Of a DNA stretch of 64,000 nt, positions 21,117 to 31,949 are shown in pieces. A model generated the notes under the pieces. That model was not told the origin of the DNA. It searched no databases and saw only the letters and a list, made by a program, of their open reading frames with translations. The position numbers were made by a program, and so were the translations under genes. Position 1 is the stretch's first letter; every line of letters begins with the position of its first letter. Source of the stretch: Oreohelix idahoensis (lineage: Eukaryota; Mollusca; Gastropoda; Stylommatophora; Oreohelicidae); NCBI GenBank assembly GCA_024509875.1, contig JAMPIV010019840.1, forward strand, positions 775,501 through 839,500. The letters run 5' to 3'.

Positions 21117-23310
21117 TGGAGGCTATGAGGCAGAGAGATCAAGCGCACAAAAATAAGGACCTCAACACATACAGGGTATACAGGAACAAAGTTCAATATT
21201 TAATTCGGAAAGAAAAGAAAAATCATTTTAGAAATATGGTTCAGAACAAATCAAATAGTAAGGAAATATGGAAGGCAATTAACACCTTAGCGAAAAAACG
21301 TAATGCACCAGACTCATTCTCTTCCAACACTTCATTTACTTGCACCGACTTCAGCAATCACTTTCAAGCAGAAATAAACAGTCTGAAATCCACAATACCA
21401 CCTTCCTCTAGTGACTTAGACAAACTTTCAGCATTCTGTGAGAACAAATGTACAAACTCAGTTCCACCCGACATTCCTTTTATGACAGTTAATGAAGTGT
21501 ATAACTATCTTATTGGCCTTAAGGATATTAGCTCATCAGGGCTTGACGGAATTAGTAATCGAATACTGCGTTACGCCGCACCAGCTATTAGTGATTCACT
21601 AACTTTTATATATAATCAATGTATTGCTAAAAGTTATTTTCCTTCGGCCTTTAAGATTGCCAAAGTATATCCTCTCTTCAAACCTGGCTCGTCAGATAAC
21701 AGTAATCTTGGTAACTATAGACCAATTTCTCTTTTATCATCGCTTTCTAAACCACTAGAAAAACACATACATAAAGCAACACTACATTACCTAGTTAGCA
21801 ATGACTTGCTAATTGACAGTCAGTCAGGGTTTCGACAAAAGCATTCATGCCACACAGCTCTAACTAAGATGATAGACAACTTGCACCTAAACATAAATAA
21901 CGATAACATATGTGGAGCAATCTTTGTAGACTTTAGGAAAGCATTTGATATGTTAGATCACGCTGTTTTAATAAGAAAATTAGAAACAATGAAAGTTAAC
22001 TTTAAACTAGTGACATTACTTAAATCATTCCTGTCCGACAGACAGCAAGTAGTGTGGTACAATAACTCCTTGTCAAGCCCAACTATTATTGACACTGGTG
22101 TTCCTCAGGGTTCTATTCTCGGCCCTCTACTTTTTTCCATTTACATAAATGACCTTCCACTACACATCGAGCACTCATCCTGCGACCTATTTGCCGATGA
22201 CTGCACCATTTATACTAGTGATAAAAGTTGCAACACGCTAGAAATATAATTACAAAGCGACACAGACAATCTTATTAAGTGGAGCAATGAAAACTGCATG
22301 CAAATAAATATCACTAAAACAAAATGTATGATAATATCAACTAGACAAAAATTACAAAACTCGCCGAAAACAACACTTCAGCTCTACATTGGAACCTCTT
22401 TAATTGAAAATGTAAATGAATATAAAACACTAGGACTCATAATTGACCAACATTTAAGTTGGAATTCGCATGTACAAGCACTGACCAAACAAACGGCACA
22501 AAAAGTTTACCAGTTAGCTAAAATCAAACATTTCCTAGATGAGGAGACACGAAAAATGTTCTATGCATCCCAGATACAAACACATCTAGACTATTGTTCC
22601 ACAATTTGGGATGGCTGCACCATGTCCAACACTAAAAGACTCTATTCATTACAAAAACGTGCAGTGCGCCTAATTTCAGACAAAAAACCTCACACAGTGT
22701 GTAGACGCATATACATATCTTAACATATTACCACTAAGAAAGCGCCTTCTCTTCAACAAAGCCAAATTTATTCACAAAATCTTGTCACAGAATGCTCCAA
22801 CGTATCTGTGGCCTATTTTCAAATACAGCGGAAGACGCAGTCAACGCTTAAATAAATTACACATGCCCAAGCCTAGGCTCGACTTATTCAAGAAAAGTTT
22901 AGCTTTTTCTGCTGCTCATCTGTGGAATACTCTTCCACATGACTTAAAAAATACTCTTAGTCCATATTCATTCAATCACAGACTTTTCAAATACATCATG
23001 AGTGCAGATTATATGCCACCCTAATTTCGTTATGTTCTTAAATAATTACATAACATCATATGTAGGTTTTAAAGTTAATTTTGTCCTGTTTAGTATAAAT
23101 TATGATACGCATCTGTAAATCTGTGTAACTGTTATTGTACTGTTACAATGTTGGGATTTTATTTTATTGTACTTTTTTGTTATTTTATTATTTAAGTAAC
23201 ATTTAGGATACGTGTGAGAATAAATGGATTAACTATGGAAGAAGAGAGAAAGGAAGGGCAGAATGTTAGACGGGCCTGCGTGCCCAATTCTAAACCCTTT
23301 GAAAATAAAG

Positions 23311-23330
23311 TTCGTTCGTTCGTTCGTTCG
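23311..23330 (+). repeat. (TTCG)n 3' tail of the CR1-like element
   Basis: About five TTCG units following 'gaaaataaag'. A second tail copy is at 24157-24178. Such simple-repeat tails are typical of CR1-like LINE 3' ends. Confidence 0.85.
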
Positions 23331-23334
23331 TTCT

Positions 23335-23905
<571 letters not shown>

Positions 23906-24062
23906 TAATGTTTATTATTATTTATTTTATTTTTACATTCATTATTATTATTATTATTCTTTTTTAATGTTAAAAACGTACTTTAATTACGATGATTATT
24001 GCAAATGTAATATTACTTTTATAATGATAAATGCCTTAATTATGCTTATAGTAAATGTGAGG

Positions 24063-24178
24063 ATGAAAGGATATAGTATATATGATGAGAGAGAGAGGAA
24101 GGGCAGAATGTCAGACGGGCCTGCGTGCCCAATTCTTAACCCTTTGAAAATAAAGTAAGTTCGTTCGTTCGTTCGTTC
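24063..24178 (+). mobile_element. Second copy of the CR1-like 3' end
   Basis: Repeats the terminal part of the 3' UTR seen at 23225-23330: 'ggaagggcagaatgt', 'gacgggcctgcgtgcccaat', 'ccctttgaaaataaag' and a TTCG tail. The 160 bp before it (23904-24062) are A/T-rich and not clearly element-derived. Either a short truncated copy inserted at the tail or a duplication event could explain it. Confidence 0.85.
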
Positions 24179-24366
24179 ACTGCAAGAACATATGAATACT
24201 TAGATGTAGGCTTCATGTAAGGGCACTAGCTACATATACCATCACTGCAAGAACATATGAATACTTAGATGTAGGCTTCATGTAAGGGCACTAGCTACAT
24301 ATACCATCACTGCAAGAACATATGAATACTTAGATGTAGGCTTCATGTAAGGGCACTAGCTACAGT
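24179..24366 (+). repeat. 65-bp minisatellite, right part
   Basis: About three further units of the array at 14126-14349, ending 'gggcactagctaca'. Confidence 0.95.
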
Positions 24367-24504
24367 GATGGTTGCCTGCTCCTTAAAGATGGAAACAATG
24401 AAAATTATGATGAAATGTCAGAGTTTGTCCTTTTTTACTCTACTTTCAGTTTCTGGTAGATCTTAGCATCATCATCATCTACACAGGTGCTGTGTGAATA
24501 TTTA

Positions 24505-25430
24505 CGGTGTATACTCAAGTATAAGTTAAGAAATTCATTCCCATTTTAGACCTTAAAAAACATTATAGTTGAGTTAAAAAAACAAACAGATTAGTGTTTT
24601 GCCCCTGCACTTCCTGCTACATACTGGTATCCTTCAGATTTAACCTTGCTGCTTTATTAAATGTTTTTATCAAAATACCTTAAGCAATACATGTTTGAAT
24701 TCGTACAAAGCCACAAATTCCAACTGGAGTACGTTTTGTTGGCCAGCCTTCTTTGTTTGATCTATCAGCAATACGATTACTTCTTTCACTAGATTCACTG
24801 GAAATCTACTTATAACTCAGGTCTCACTAAATACCGAGATCTCGTTGCTACTACACAATGACCGGCAACAGTATTCAGTCTTCCTAAACAGGCATTTTCA
24901 TGTTTCTTAAACGGGAAATGGTTAAGCTGAAAGTTATAGAATTTGAAGAATGCCACAGAAATTCCAATGCAATGCAGGAATTAGGAATCAACTAAAAACT
25001 CTTTGGACTTTGGAAGCTTTTAAGTCCTAAAGTGGGTCAACTTATAGTCAGATCGACCTATACAGCCACACCTCGCTTTATTGCGCTTCGCAGATATTGC
25101 ACTTTTTTTCAAATTATTCATATTTATTTATTAGAACGTGCCTTCTTCTGCCGATAGATTTTGGCAAAAAGATTACGATTCGCTGAAGGCTCAGATGATG
25201 AAGATTAGCATTTTCTTAGCAATAAAGTATTTTTAATTTTAGAGTTTTATGTTTTTTTTAAATCCTAGCGCTATTGCACACTTAATAGACATGATTTTAG
25301 GCTTTTATATTCACTGGGAAGCCTAAAAAATGGGTGTGACTCGCTTTATTGCGATATTCAATTTATTGTGGTGGTCTGGAACCGAACCCGCGATATCTCC
25401 GAGGTATGCCTGTACTCGAGTATGTACCGG
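24505..25430 (+). mobile_element. pogo-like DNA transposon remnant
   Basis: TA dinucleotides (24503-24504, 25431-25432) flank inverted ends: left 'cggtgtatactcaagtata', right 'tactcgagtatgtaccgg', which match when the nested MITE (25063-25412) is ignored. At about 24918-25030 one frame reads 'KREMVKLKVIEFEECHRNSN' and 'AMQELGIN' before a stop, resembling the N-terminal helix-turn-helix of pogo/jerky-type transposases. No DDE domain remains, so it is an internally deleted, dead copy. The length without the nested element is about 575 bp. Confidence 0.65.
25063..25412. mobile_element. Tigger1-like MITE
   Basis: TA-flanked (25061-25062, 25413-25414) 350-bp element with inverted ends 'cagccacacctcgctttatt' and, at the right, 'tctccgaggtatgcctg'. 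Internal blocks such as 'ctgaaggctcagatgatga', 'gcaataaagtatttttaa', 'gcacacttaatagac' and 'tggtctggaaccgaacccgc' recall the ends of mammalian Tigger1 in the same order. That comparison is from memory and needs a library search. It lacks the transposase (internal deletion). Open frames here are not genes. Confidence 0.75.
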
Positions 25431-25544
25431 TATTTTCCATATGTTATTGCTAGTAACATCTTCTTTTTCAAGTACCGTGAATAGTAGCTTACATGATCAT
25501 GTCTCTCCACAACTTGCTATCTCCCGTATTGTTCTTCAGTTCTG

Positions 25545-25870
25545 TTGTTGACTTCTTTCCATGCCACAATGTCTAATATCTTCTCTCTTTGTCTTCCCCT
25601 ATCTCTTTACCCTTCTATCTTTCCTGTTGTCAAAATATACTCCATCTTTCTTCTTCTCATAACATGCTAGAAGAAAGTGGTTTGCTTCATTCTAATATGA
25701 CATAAGTTTCCTTTGCACATTGGCCTCTTTCAGGGCATTCTCTTTACTCTTTTTGGCTGTCCATGGTATTTTTAACATTTTTCTGTAAAACTACATCTCT
25801 ATGGCCTCAAGTACATGTTTACTAATTGTCCATCACTCACTTCCATATGCCAGGATTCTCCTTATGGAGC
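25545..25870 (-). pseudogene. RTE-like LINE 3' fragment
   Basis: Minus-strand degenerate copy of the tail at 38285-38740. It reads approximately 'EAIEM*FYRKMLKIPWTAKK' then 'ALKEANVQRKLMS', with stops and frameshifts. Sequence at 25871-26109 shows no gene. Confidence 0.65.
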
Positions 25871-26109
25871 ATGAAACCACCATTGTAGCTGATCACCTGA
25901 CAGGAAGCCTGCACTAAACATTCACATGATTTTGTAGCGATGGTTTCTCCAATAGTTTGTTTGACGTGATAAGATTGCCAGTGTTATCTACAACCACATA
26001 TGAGTCAACTTGACTGACAGAGTAGTAGTACTATTCTTTGTCTGTTCAGGATTGGTTCTATATAACATTGAGATATGTCATCACTGTTCTAGATGTTACT
26101 GTTTTGTTA

Positions 26110-26775
26110 TCATGTCTTCCATTAACTTCTTCTTTGGTCCTTGCTGCTGACTGACAATGCAATCAGTGACCACCACACCTGGTGGCATCTTTTAGGGCAG
26201 CAGCAAACTGTCTCCACTTTGCAACCATTCTTCATGTGGTGCCCCAGCTCTGGTTCATGCTTTGTATCTCTGCGTCCACAGTTCTCCACCAGGTAGCTAT
26301 TGGCTACCTCACTTTCGCTTTATTTCTGGAGTCCATAGCATGGCAGTTCTGGAGATGGTATCAGCATCTTGCCTGAGGATGTAGCCAGCCCAGTTTGAGC
26401 GTTTACCCGCTATGATGGTGCACATATCTTCGTGTAGACTCCAAGTTAGCAGTTCTTGGCTGGTGATGGTGTTCGGCCACAAAATTTAAAGAATTTTCCT
26501 TAGGCAGGTTGTGTGGAAAGAGGACAGTTTCCTTTTCTGTTACTCTCCAAGCAGTCTGCACCGTAATAAATTATGCAACTCTCATATATTTTTAATTCAG
26601 TGTTTATATTGTGCTGGGAAGGTTGGCAAAAGCTGTTTTGACTTTATTGATACTGTTACTGATGTCTTTGCTTGTTGCGCCATCTGGTGTTACTGTGCTT
26701 CCTAAGTATGTCAATGCTTTTTCTAGCTCTTGGTCCCTTATTTTTATGGGCACAGGATTTCTAACATTAAGTAAC
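26110..26775 (-). pseudogene. LINE family C 3' fragment, abutting a splice acceptor
   Basis: Minus-strand copy matching 59880-60480 of the family C element: 'caccacacctggtggcatct', 'agcagcaaactgtctccac', 'cagttcttggctggtgatgg' and 'ttttccttaggcagg'. It is strongly decayed. Its right edge is only about 30 bp from the exon at 26808. Confidence 0.75.
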
Positions 26776-26807
26776 CATTAACATCATATATGTAATAACA
26801 TCTCCAG

Positions 26808-27461
26808 GCAGTAGAAGATCGTTGTCGGAGCATGGTTCACATAATCCAGCAGCTAGAAGCCAGGGTGATGGAGCTGACCTGCCAGCTGGACCAGACCGCA
26901 CATAGAAAAATGCTGGAAGCCAAAAAGGCAGCGGATGGTGGTACCGCTGGTGGTGGTTCTGGTGGTAGCAGCAGTGGAGGTGGTAGTTCCACAGCACCTG
27001 CAGGATCAGCTGATGGCAGCAGAGGTTTCAAAGCTTCCAAAGCTGGATCAGCTGTCTCTAAAACAGATTTTCAGTTTGGTGGAGCAAAGTCTGCTTACTT
27101 GAAAGATGACAAATTTGCAGTTCATGTAACAGACCCATTCAGAACTATGAGAAAATATCCTAGTCTGGAAAGTGAGGGACATACTGTCACTGGCAGTAAC
27201 ATTCCAGCCGATGTCACTGTAGTTGTCGCCAAAGATGAGGTATCTGTGGCCAGCTCAACCTTCGCAGAAAATTCCCCGGAAGTGTTACATCCTAGTCAGT
27301 TGCCTCCAGCGACCTCCCCGGATGCAGTGGACATTGACCTGCTTTCAGACTCTGGTGCCCCAAGCAGGACGTCCTATAGAGTGGACAGTGATGTCAGTAT
27401 GAGGTCAGTGTCTGGACACAGCCTGGCTACTGGAGACAGTGGATGTTGGCCTAAGGAATAA
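26808..27461 (+). CDS. Coiled-coil protein gene, last coding exon
   Basis: Acceptor 'aacatctccag' before 26808; 217 codons to the TAA at 27459-27461. It begins AVEDRCRSMVHIIQQLEARV, continuing the coiled coil in phase with 11769-11837 for about 40 residues. A Gly/Ser/Ala-rich linker follows (exon residues about 42-68). After it come 'FQFGGAKSAYLKDDKFAVHV' and 'DPFRTMRKYPSLES', then an acidic, Ser/Pro-rich tail with many potential phosphorylation sites, ending DSGCWPKE. The tail looks disordered. A short motif such as 'FRTMRKYPSLES' might be a docking site, but that is a guess. An AATAAA overlaps the stop region (27457) and A-rich 'aaataaataaa' follows at 27592. The family is unrecognised. Confidence 0.85.
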   Translation, partial: AVEDRCRSMVHIIQQLEARVMELTCQLDQTAHRKMLEAKKAADGGTAGGGSGGSSSGGGSSTAPAGSADGSRGFKASKAGSAVSKTDFQFGGAKSAYLKDDKFAVHVTDPFRTMRKYPSLESEGHTVTGSNIPADVTVVVAKDEVSVASSTFAENSPEVLHPSQLPPATSPDAVDIDLLSDSGAPSRTSYRVDSDVSMRSVSGHSLATGDSGCWPKE

Positions 27462-28355
27462 ACGTATTCTCAATTTTGTATATTCATTTTTGTATAATGA
27501 GCTTTTTTCTTTACTTGTGTATTAACAGATTATCCAAGCAGAACCTAAAGGGGCGGAGCAGCTGAGAAATTTAGTTTAAAATGTAAAAAAAAATAAATAA
27601 ATTTGGATTAGTCTATTTTCTGATAACTTTTGATCCCTTGAATCTAAATATATCAAAACCAGCATTTAAAATATTTAATTAATCTTTTCTTCTTAGAAAA
27701 TTGTATTTCTTTAAAAAAACTCTGCTCATCTTCCAAAGGAAAATGTTGAACTTCTCAGAACCTTTCTTTTTTCCCACTACAAATTTAATCATAACCTGCT
27801 TATTTATTCATCATCAACTTGAGATTTTAAACTTAAACTTTCTGTTGATCAGATTTCTGACATCTTATAAAAATTTTGATTTCTTGCAACTAGTTTAAAA
27901 TTTGACAAAATTTGTTACTATTCTAAGACACTGAATTCAGAACTCAGTAACTTTTGATCTACTAAAATTATCAAAAATTTGAACTGACAGAAGTTTTAGA
28001 ATATCTTGGTGAGCTTCCTTTTCAAATTTGTTGTTTATGATTTTTTTTCTTTTAATTAAAAAAGCCTTAATGAAATGAAAATTATCATTAAAATCCAACA
28101 TAGCCGCTATTTATATGACAACCCGTAGTACAGTACCATCTAACTTTCACTGTTGTAGGTAAAGCCTGTGCATTTTAATTGAAATCATACAAGTGTTTAT
28201 GAAAATAATTCACTGTAGCTTCTCAACTTACATAAAGTAATACTTCATATAGAATACAAGTCTTTCATGATTGTCTGCTACATCAAGTTTTTACATATAT
28301 ATAGTTTTTGTTTTAAAACCTTGGCTCAATCAAGTATTGAAATGTCAACTTAATG
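27462..28355. other. 3' flank of the coiled-coil gene, no further gene seen
   Basis: A/T-rich. It contains candidate polyadenylation signals near 27457 and 27592-27600. The part at about 28120-28240 shares 'gttgtaggt', 'gcattttaattgaa' and 'tttatgaaaa' with 39430-39505, so a diverged repeat lies here. Confidence 0.5.
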
Positions 28356-28518
28356 TTAAATACTAGGGCTGCTCTGAATAGTGGTTTTTACTATTCGTGA
28401 GAATGCAAATAGAGGCCTTTAACTATTCGGCCAAATACGAATAGTGAGTGAGTGTTTGGCAATAAAAAGTTGTGTTCAATAGGTCTACTGACATTTTTAT
28501 TAATTATACAGCGTTACA

Positions 28519-29957
28519 CATAAAAGCAGATATCGACACGGCTACAGAGATGTTATATAAATTACTTGGTATAGTCTGGGAAAAGGAAGAGATACCAGCA
28601 GAATGGAAGGAAGGATATCTGGTTAAGTTGCCTAAGAAGGGAAATTTACAAGAGTGCACAAATTATAGAGGAATAATGTTACTATCAGTGCCAGGAAAAG
28701 TATTAAGCAGGATTATCCTTGAGAGATTAAAAGAGTCGATAGACAAGAAACTGAGAGATGAACAAGCAGGTTTTTGACAAAACAGATCATGTGCAGACCA
28801 GATAGCCACTTTGAGAATAATAGTTGAACAAAGTCTGGAATGGAATTCACCACTATACATCGGATTTGTGGACTACGAAAAGGCATTTGACAGTGTAGAC
28901 AGAGAATCACTTTGGAAATTGATAAGGCATTATGGAGTTCCCCTGAAGATCATTAATTTAATAAAGAAAACATATGAAGATATGACATGCAGAGTTCTTC
29001 ACGAAGGACAGCTTACAGAACCGTTTGGGATAAGAACAGGAGTGCGACAGGGATGCCTCTTGTCTCCATTTCTTTTCTTACTAGCAATAGACTGGGTTAT
29101 GAGATCATTGACAACACACAACAGAAATGGAATCCAGTGGACTCTGACTAAGCAGTTGGATGATCTGGATTTTGCTGATGACTTGGCTCTTCTGTCCCAT
29201 AACCGTAATCAGATGCAGGACAATTTGAAAACACTCGATGAGAGGTCACAGCAATTGGGTCTGAAAATACACAGGGAAAAGACAAAAATAATGAGAATAA
29301 ATGCAGGTAACGATAACAGGGTTGAACTTGAAGAAACACCAATTCAAGATGTAGAATCGTACACATATCTTGGCAGTAATATAGACAAAGTTGGAGGGAC
29401 AGACAACAGTGATATCAAAATAAGAATACAAAAAGCAAGAGGAGCTTTCATTGCATTGGGAAATATACGGAGATCAAGAGAAATTGGATCTAACACAAAA
29501 GTAAGAATCTTCAACTCAAATGTGAAGTCAGTCCTATTGTATGCGCTGAGACATGGAGAACAACAAAGACAACAACCAGAAAGCTACAGACTTTCATAAA
29601 TGGGTGCTTGCGTAGAATAGAGGGATTAAAATGGTATGACAAGGTTACCAACGTGGAAATGATGACAAGAACTTGACAAGTGCCAGTGGAACAAGAGATG
29701 AGAAGAAGACGATGGCGATGGATAGGACACACACTGAGAAAACCTGTTGATAGCATTACAAGGCAGTCCTTGTTCTGGAACCCCCAGGGCAAGAAAGGCA
29801 GAGGTAGACCAAGAAGCACATGGAGAAGAGAGCTGGAAACAGAGGTGAAAATGAGGAGGAGAACGTGGAAAGAACTTGATGATGGTACGTGACAGGAGGA
29901 CTTGGCATGTGTTTGTTGAAGGCCTATGCTCCTTTGGGAGTGGAGGGTTATGAATGA
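28519..29957 (+). pseudogene. LINE family A, reference copy (RTE-like RT)
   Basis: 5'-truncated LINE flanked by the exact 13-bp duplication ATACAGCGTTACA (28506-28518 and 29958-29970). It encodes the RT: 'LPKKGNLQECTNYRGI', a stop at 28776 after 'DEQAGF', then in another frame 'FVDYEKAFDSVDRESLW', 'GVRQGCLLSPFLF', 'DLDFADDLALLSHN' and 'YTYLGSNIDKVG'. After another frameshift near 29545 come the basic tail 'RRRRWRWIGHTLRKP' and 'GKKGRGRPRSTWRREL'. The 3' end is 'gggttatgaatga', an ATGA-type tail. The clade is RTE-like, possibly Proto2-like; not resolved. This copy's last 300 bp are the reference for the arrays described in the findings. Confidence 0.85.
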
Positions 29958-30272
29958 ATACAGCGTTACAAAAAAATAAGGCAAATATTTTGGAGCTATT
30001 TAATACTACTAACTAGCCATTAATCAGTTGTTGTTTTTTAAATTGCTGCATGAAACATGCGTTGGCTTTTTAAAAAAAAAAAACGAGTCCGTCAACATTC
30101 TCTGCCAAAAGACAATATCTGTTTTCTGAAAACGTGTTTTGTCGGCGGTGCTGAACAAAAATTTACCATTCATATTTGATGGCAGCGTACTATTTGACTG
30201 AATATGAATAATTCATTGAATACACTGTTTGGCACCAAATCAAATATAACTCGAAAATTCTGTGCAGCCCTA

Positions 30273-31623
30273 TTAACTCTTTGACTCCAGACCAACGCTC
30301 TGAGCGTTGCGCAAAATTCAACGCGCCGTGCCGGAGCAACGCTCAGAGCATGGTTTTTAGTTTATCACGAATAAACCCTAAAAATCGTCCGTTTAATGCA
30401 GTTCATATATTAAAACTTGTAGAATGACTTCCGCTACTATTTAAACAACTAATTTGACTGTAGTTAATCAGCACACATGCGTGTTTTGATGTTATTATCA
30501 CAATTTTTGTGAAGATTCACGTGTTTGCGTTTTTTGTTGTTATTGCTAGAGAAATATGTCACGCTTTATATTTACATTTTCTAAGTCTCCTAAGCAAATA
30601 ATTGTGTCAAACTACTTTGAAACATTGATGATGATTGTTTGGTAGTCACAGTTTGTTGTCAAAATACGGAATCTGTGCAGAAAAGCTAGATACACTAGAT
30701 TTAGTTGATGAGTGGGCATAGTCATATTCTGGCCGATCAAAAAGCAACAAAACTAGACCTACCGTAACATCTAATCACTAGTTCTTGGTAGAAGATGAAG
30801 CTAGGGATACTATTAAAACATTAAACAAGATTTTAAAAGTTTTTATATGACGCTATTCTTCTTTATTGGAGCTGCAGTAGCATAGTGGTTAGTGCACTGG
30901 CTTCCTAGCGCAGTGGTCTATGGTTCGATCCCCAGATGAGGTGGGATTTTTTTAGGCCACAAACGGCTCCTGGGTCAACCCAGCCCCAAATGGGTACCAG
31001 AGCAATTCTGGGAAGGTTAAGGCGGCCGGCGTGATGCTGACCACATCACCCCTAGTGTGCCGACGGTCAAGATAATATGGGCCTAACACCATATTCCCAA
31101 TATGCCTCAATGGGCATGTAACGGGATCCTTTTTTTTTAATTCTTTATTTGTTTGAAAATTACGTAATGCACGATTGCATAATTATTGTTTTCTTACAAA
31201 GGACCACAGAAAAACTGGTGTGAATAACACTAAATGTACTAATTGTGGCCATAAGCATGTTTTTTTTTTTACTTTGTAAATGGATTAACTTGACATTTGA
31301 AGACTAAAAAGAAAGTTTTATTGTCTACAACAGTAATTTGTCTTTGGTAAGATCGTATTCTACAGTTAACTTTTTAGTGTTTTTCAATTTTACATGCAAA
31401 ATGTTTTAAGTATAACGAACACACTTGTGTTAATACTACCAAAGATATTATATATTACAATTCTCTATCCATTTCCCTACAGTTTGGTATTAATAAGTAC
31501 ATGTTCACAGAAAAATATTAACATAAAATTTACACTAAAAGTCAGTACACTTCACCGTTTAGAATTCTTCAAAAAAATAATTCTGGCACAGGGTGGAAAA
31601 TAATTCTGGAATCAAAGAGTTAA
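30273..31623. mobile_element. piggyBac-type MITE inside a hAT target duplication
   Basis: TTAA at 30273-30276 and 31620-31623; inverted ends 'ctctttgactccag' (30277-30290) and 'ctggaatcaaagag' (31606-31619), one mismatch. The element is 1,343 bp including a SINE (30868-31140). No transposase. A left subterminal inverted pair 'acgctctgagcgt' / 'aacgctcagagc' is visible at 30294-30352. It is a different family from the 9006-9880 element. Confidence 0.85.
30868..31140 (+). mobile_element. tRNA-derived SINE with a T-run end
   Basis: The A box 'tagcatagtggttagtgcac' and B box 'ggttcgatcccc' are correctly spaced for a tRNA-like pol III promoter. It is flanked by the 9-bp duplication TTCTTTATT (30859-30867, 31141-31149). 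The 3' end is 'gggatcc' followed by a run of T and 'aa' rather than poly(A). It is not a tRNA gene: the cloverleaf is incomplete and followed by a roughly 190-bp unrelated body. Confidence 0.85.
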
Positions 31624-31789
31624 ATACCCCTGACTTTTAAGTTATTTCTACATTCAACTGAAGGGACATGTTAATTGTGCATTTAAAAAGTGTTCATACT
31701 GGCAGTTTTTGTGTAACTTTTTTTTTTCTTTCTGATCAGTCATTTTCTTGGTCGTAGGCCGTGGTTTGCAATAAACAATGCATGTAAAC

Positions 31790-31935
31790 TGTGTGTGTGT
31801 GTGTGTGTGTGTTTTTTTTTTTAGTTATGGAGCCATGTTAACAGATGATCAATGTTAACAGATGATCAGTGTTAACAGATGATCAGTGTTAACATAGATC
31901 AATGTTAACAGATGACCAATGTTAACAGATGACCA
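31790..31935 (+). repeat. (GT)n and a 17-bp minisatellite
   Basis: A GT run at about 31790-31811, a T run, then about six units of 'gttaacagatgatcagt' (31834-31935). Confidence 0.85.
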
Positions 31936-31949
31936 ATCAACCAATTAAT

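Larger units (their letters stand above)
17540..23024 (+). pseudogene. CR1-like ORF2 (endonuclease-RT), interrupted
   Basis: ORF2 starts at ATG 17540. The endonuclease (17540 to about 18250) has 'LGHLNIYHLLGKL', 'LSESRLND', 'LLGDFNIDI' and 'AVSDHYPV', so the APE catalytic residues are kept. At 18466 the frame is cut by a 2,650-bp insertion with 5-bp TGGAG duplications; coding resumes in frame at 21122. The RT has 'FVDFRKAFDMLDHA', 'GVPQGSILGPLLF', 'LFADDCTIY' and 'YKTLGLIIDQ'. Further lesions are a TAA at 22247-22249, in the same frame as the flanking codons (likely CAA to TAA), and a frameshift near 22712, after which the C-terminus 'NILPLRKRLLFNKAKF' to 'YIMSADYMPP' is still readable to 23024. 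There is no RNase H domain, as expected for CR1/L2-like elements. Confidence 0.85.
28356..31627. mobile_element. hAT-type MITE with three later insertions
   Basis: The outer element is 28364-30272. Its ends 'tagggctgctctgaat' and, inverted at the right, 'tagggctgcacagaat' are typical of hAT-type MITEs. The 8-bp target duplication TTAAATAC is intact at the left (28356-28363). At the right it is split: its TTAA was the target of a piggyBac-type MITE, so it is read as TTAA at 30273-30276 and TTAAATAC at 31620-31627. Inside the hAT-type MITE is an RTE-like LINE (28519-29957); inside the piggyBac-type MITE is a SINE (30868-31140). Without the LINE the MITE is about 457 bp and has no gene. Confidence 0.85.

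Noticed and set aside
26767..27040. Minus-strand frames opposite the last coiled-coil exon
   Set aside because: Antisense shadows of the Gly/Ser-rich coding sequence.
30868..30960. tRNA gene
   Set aside because: A and B boxes are present but the sequence continues into a SINE body and is flanked by a 9-bp duplication; no complete cloverleaf.
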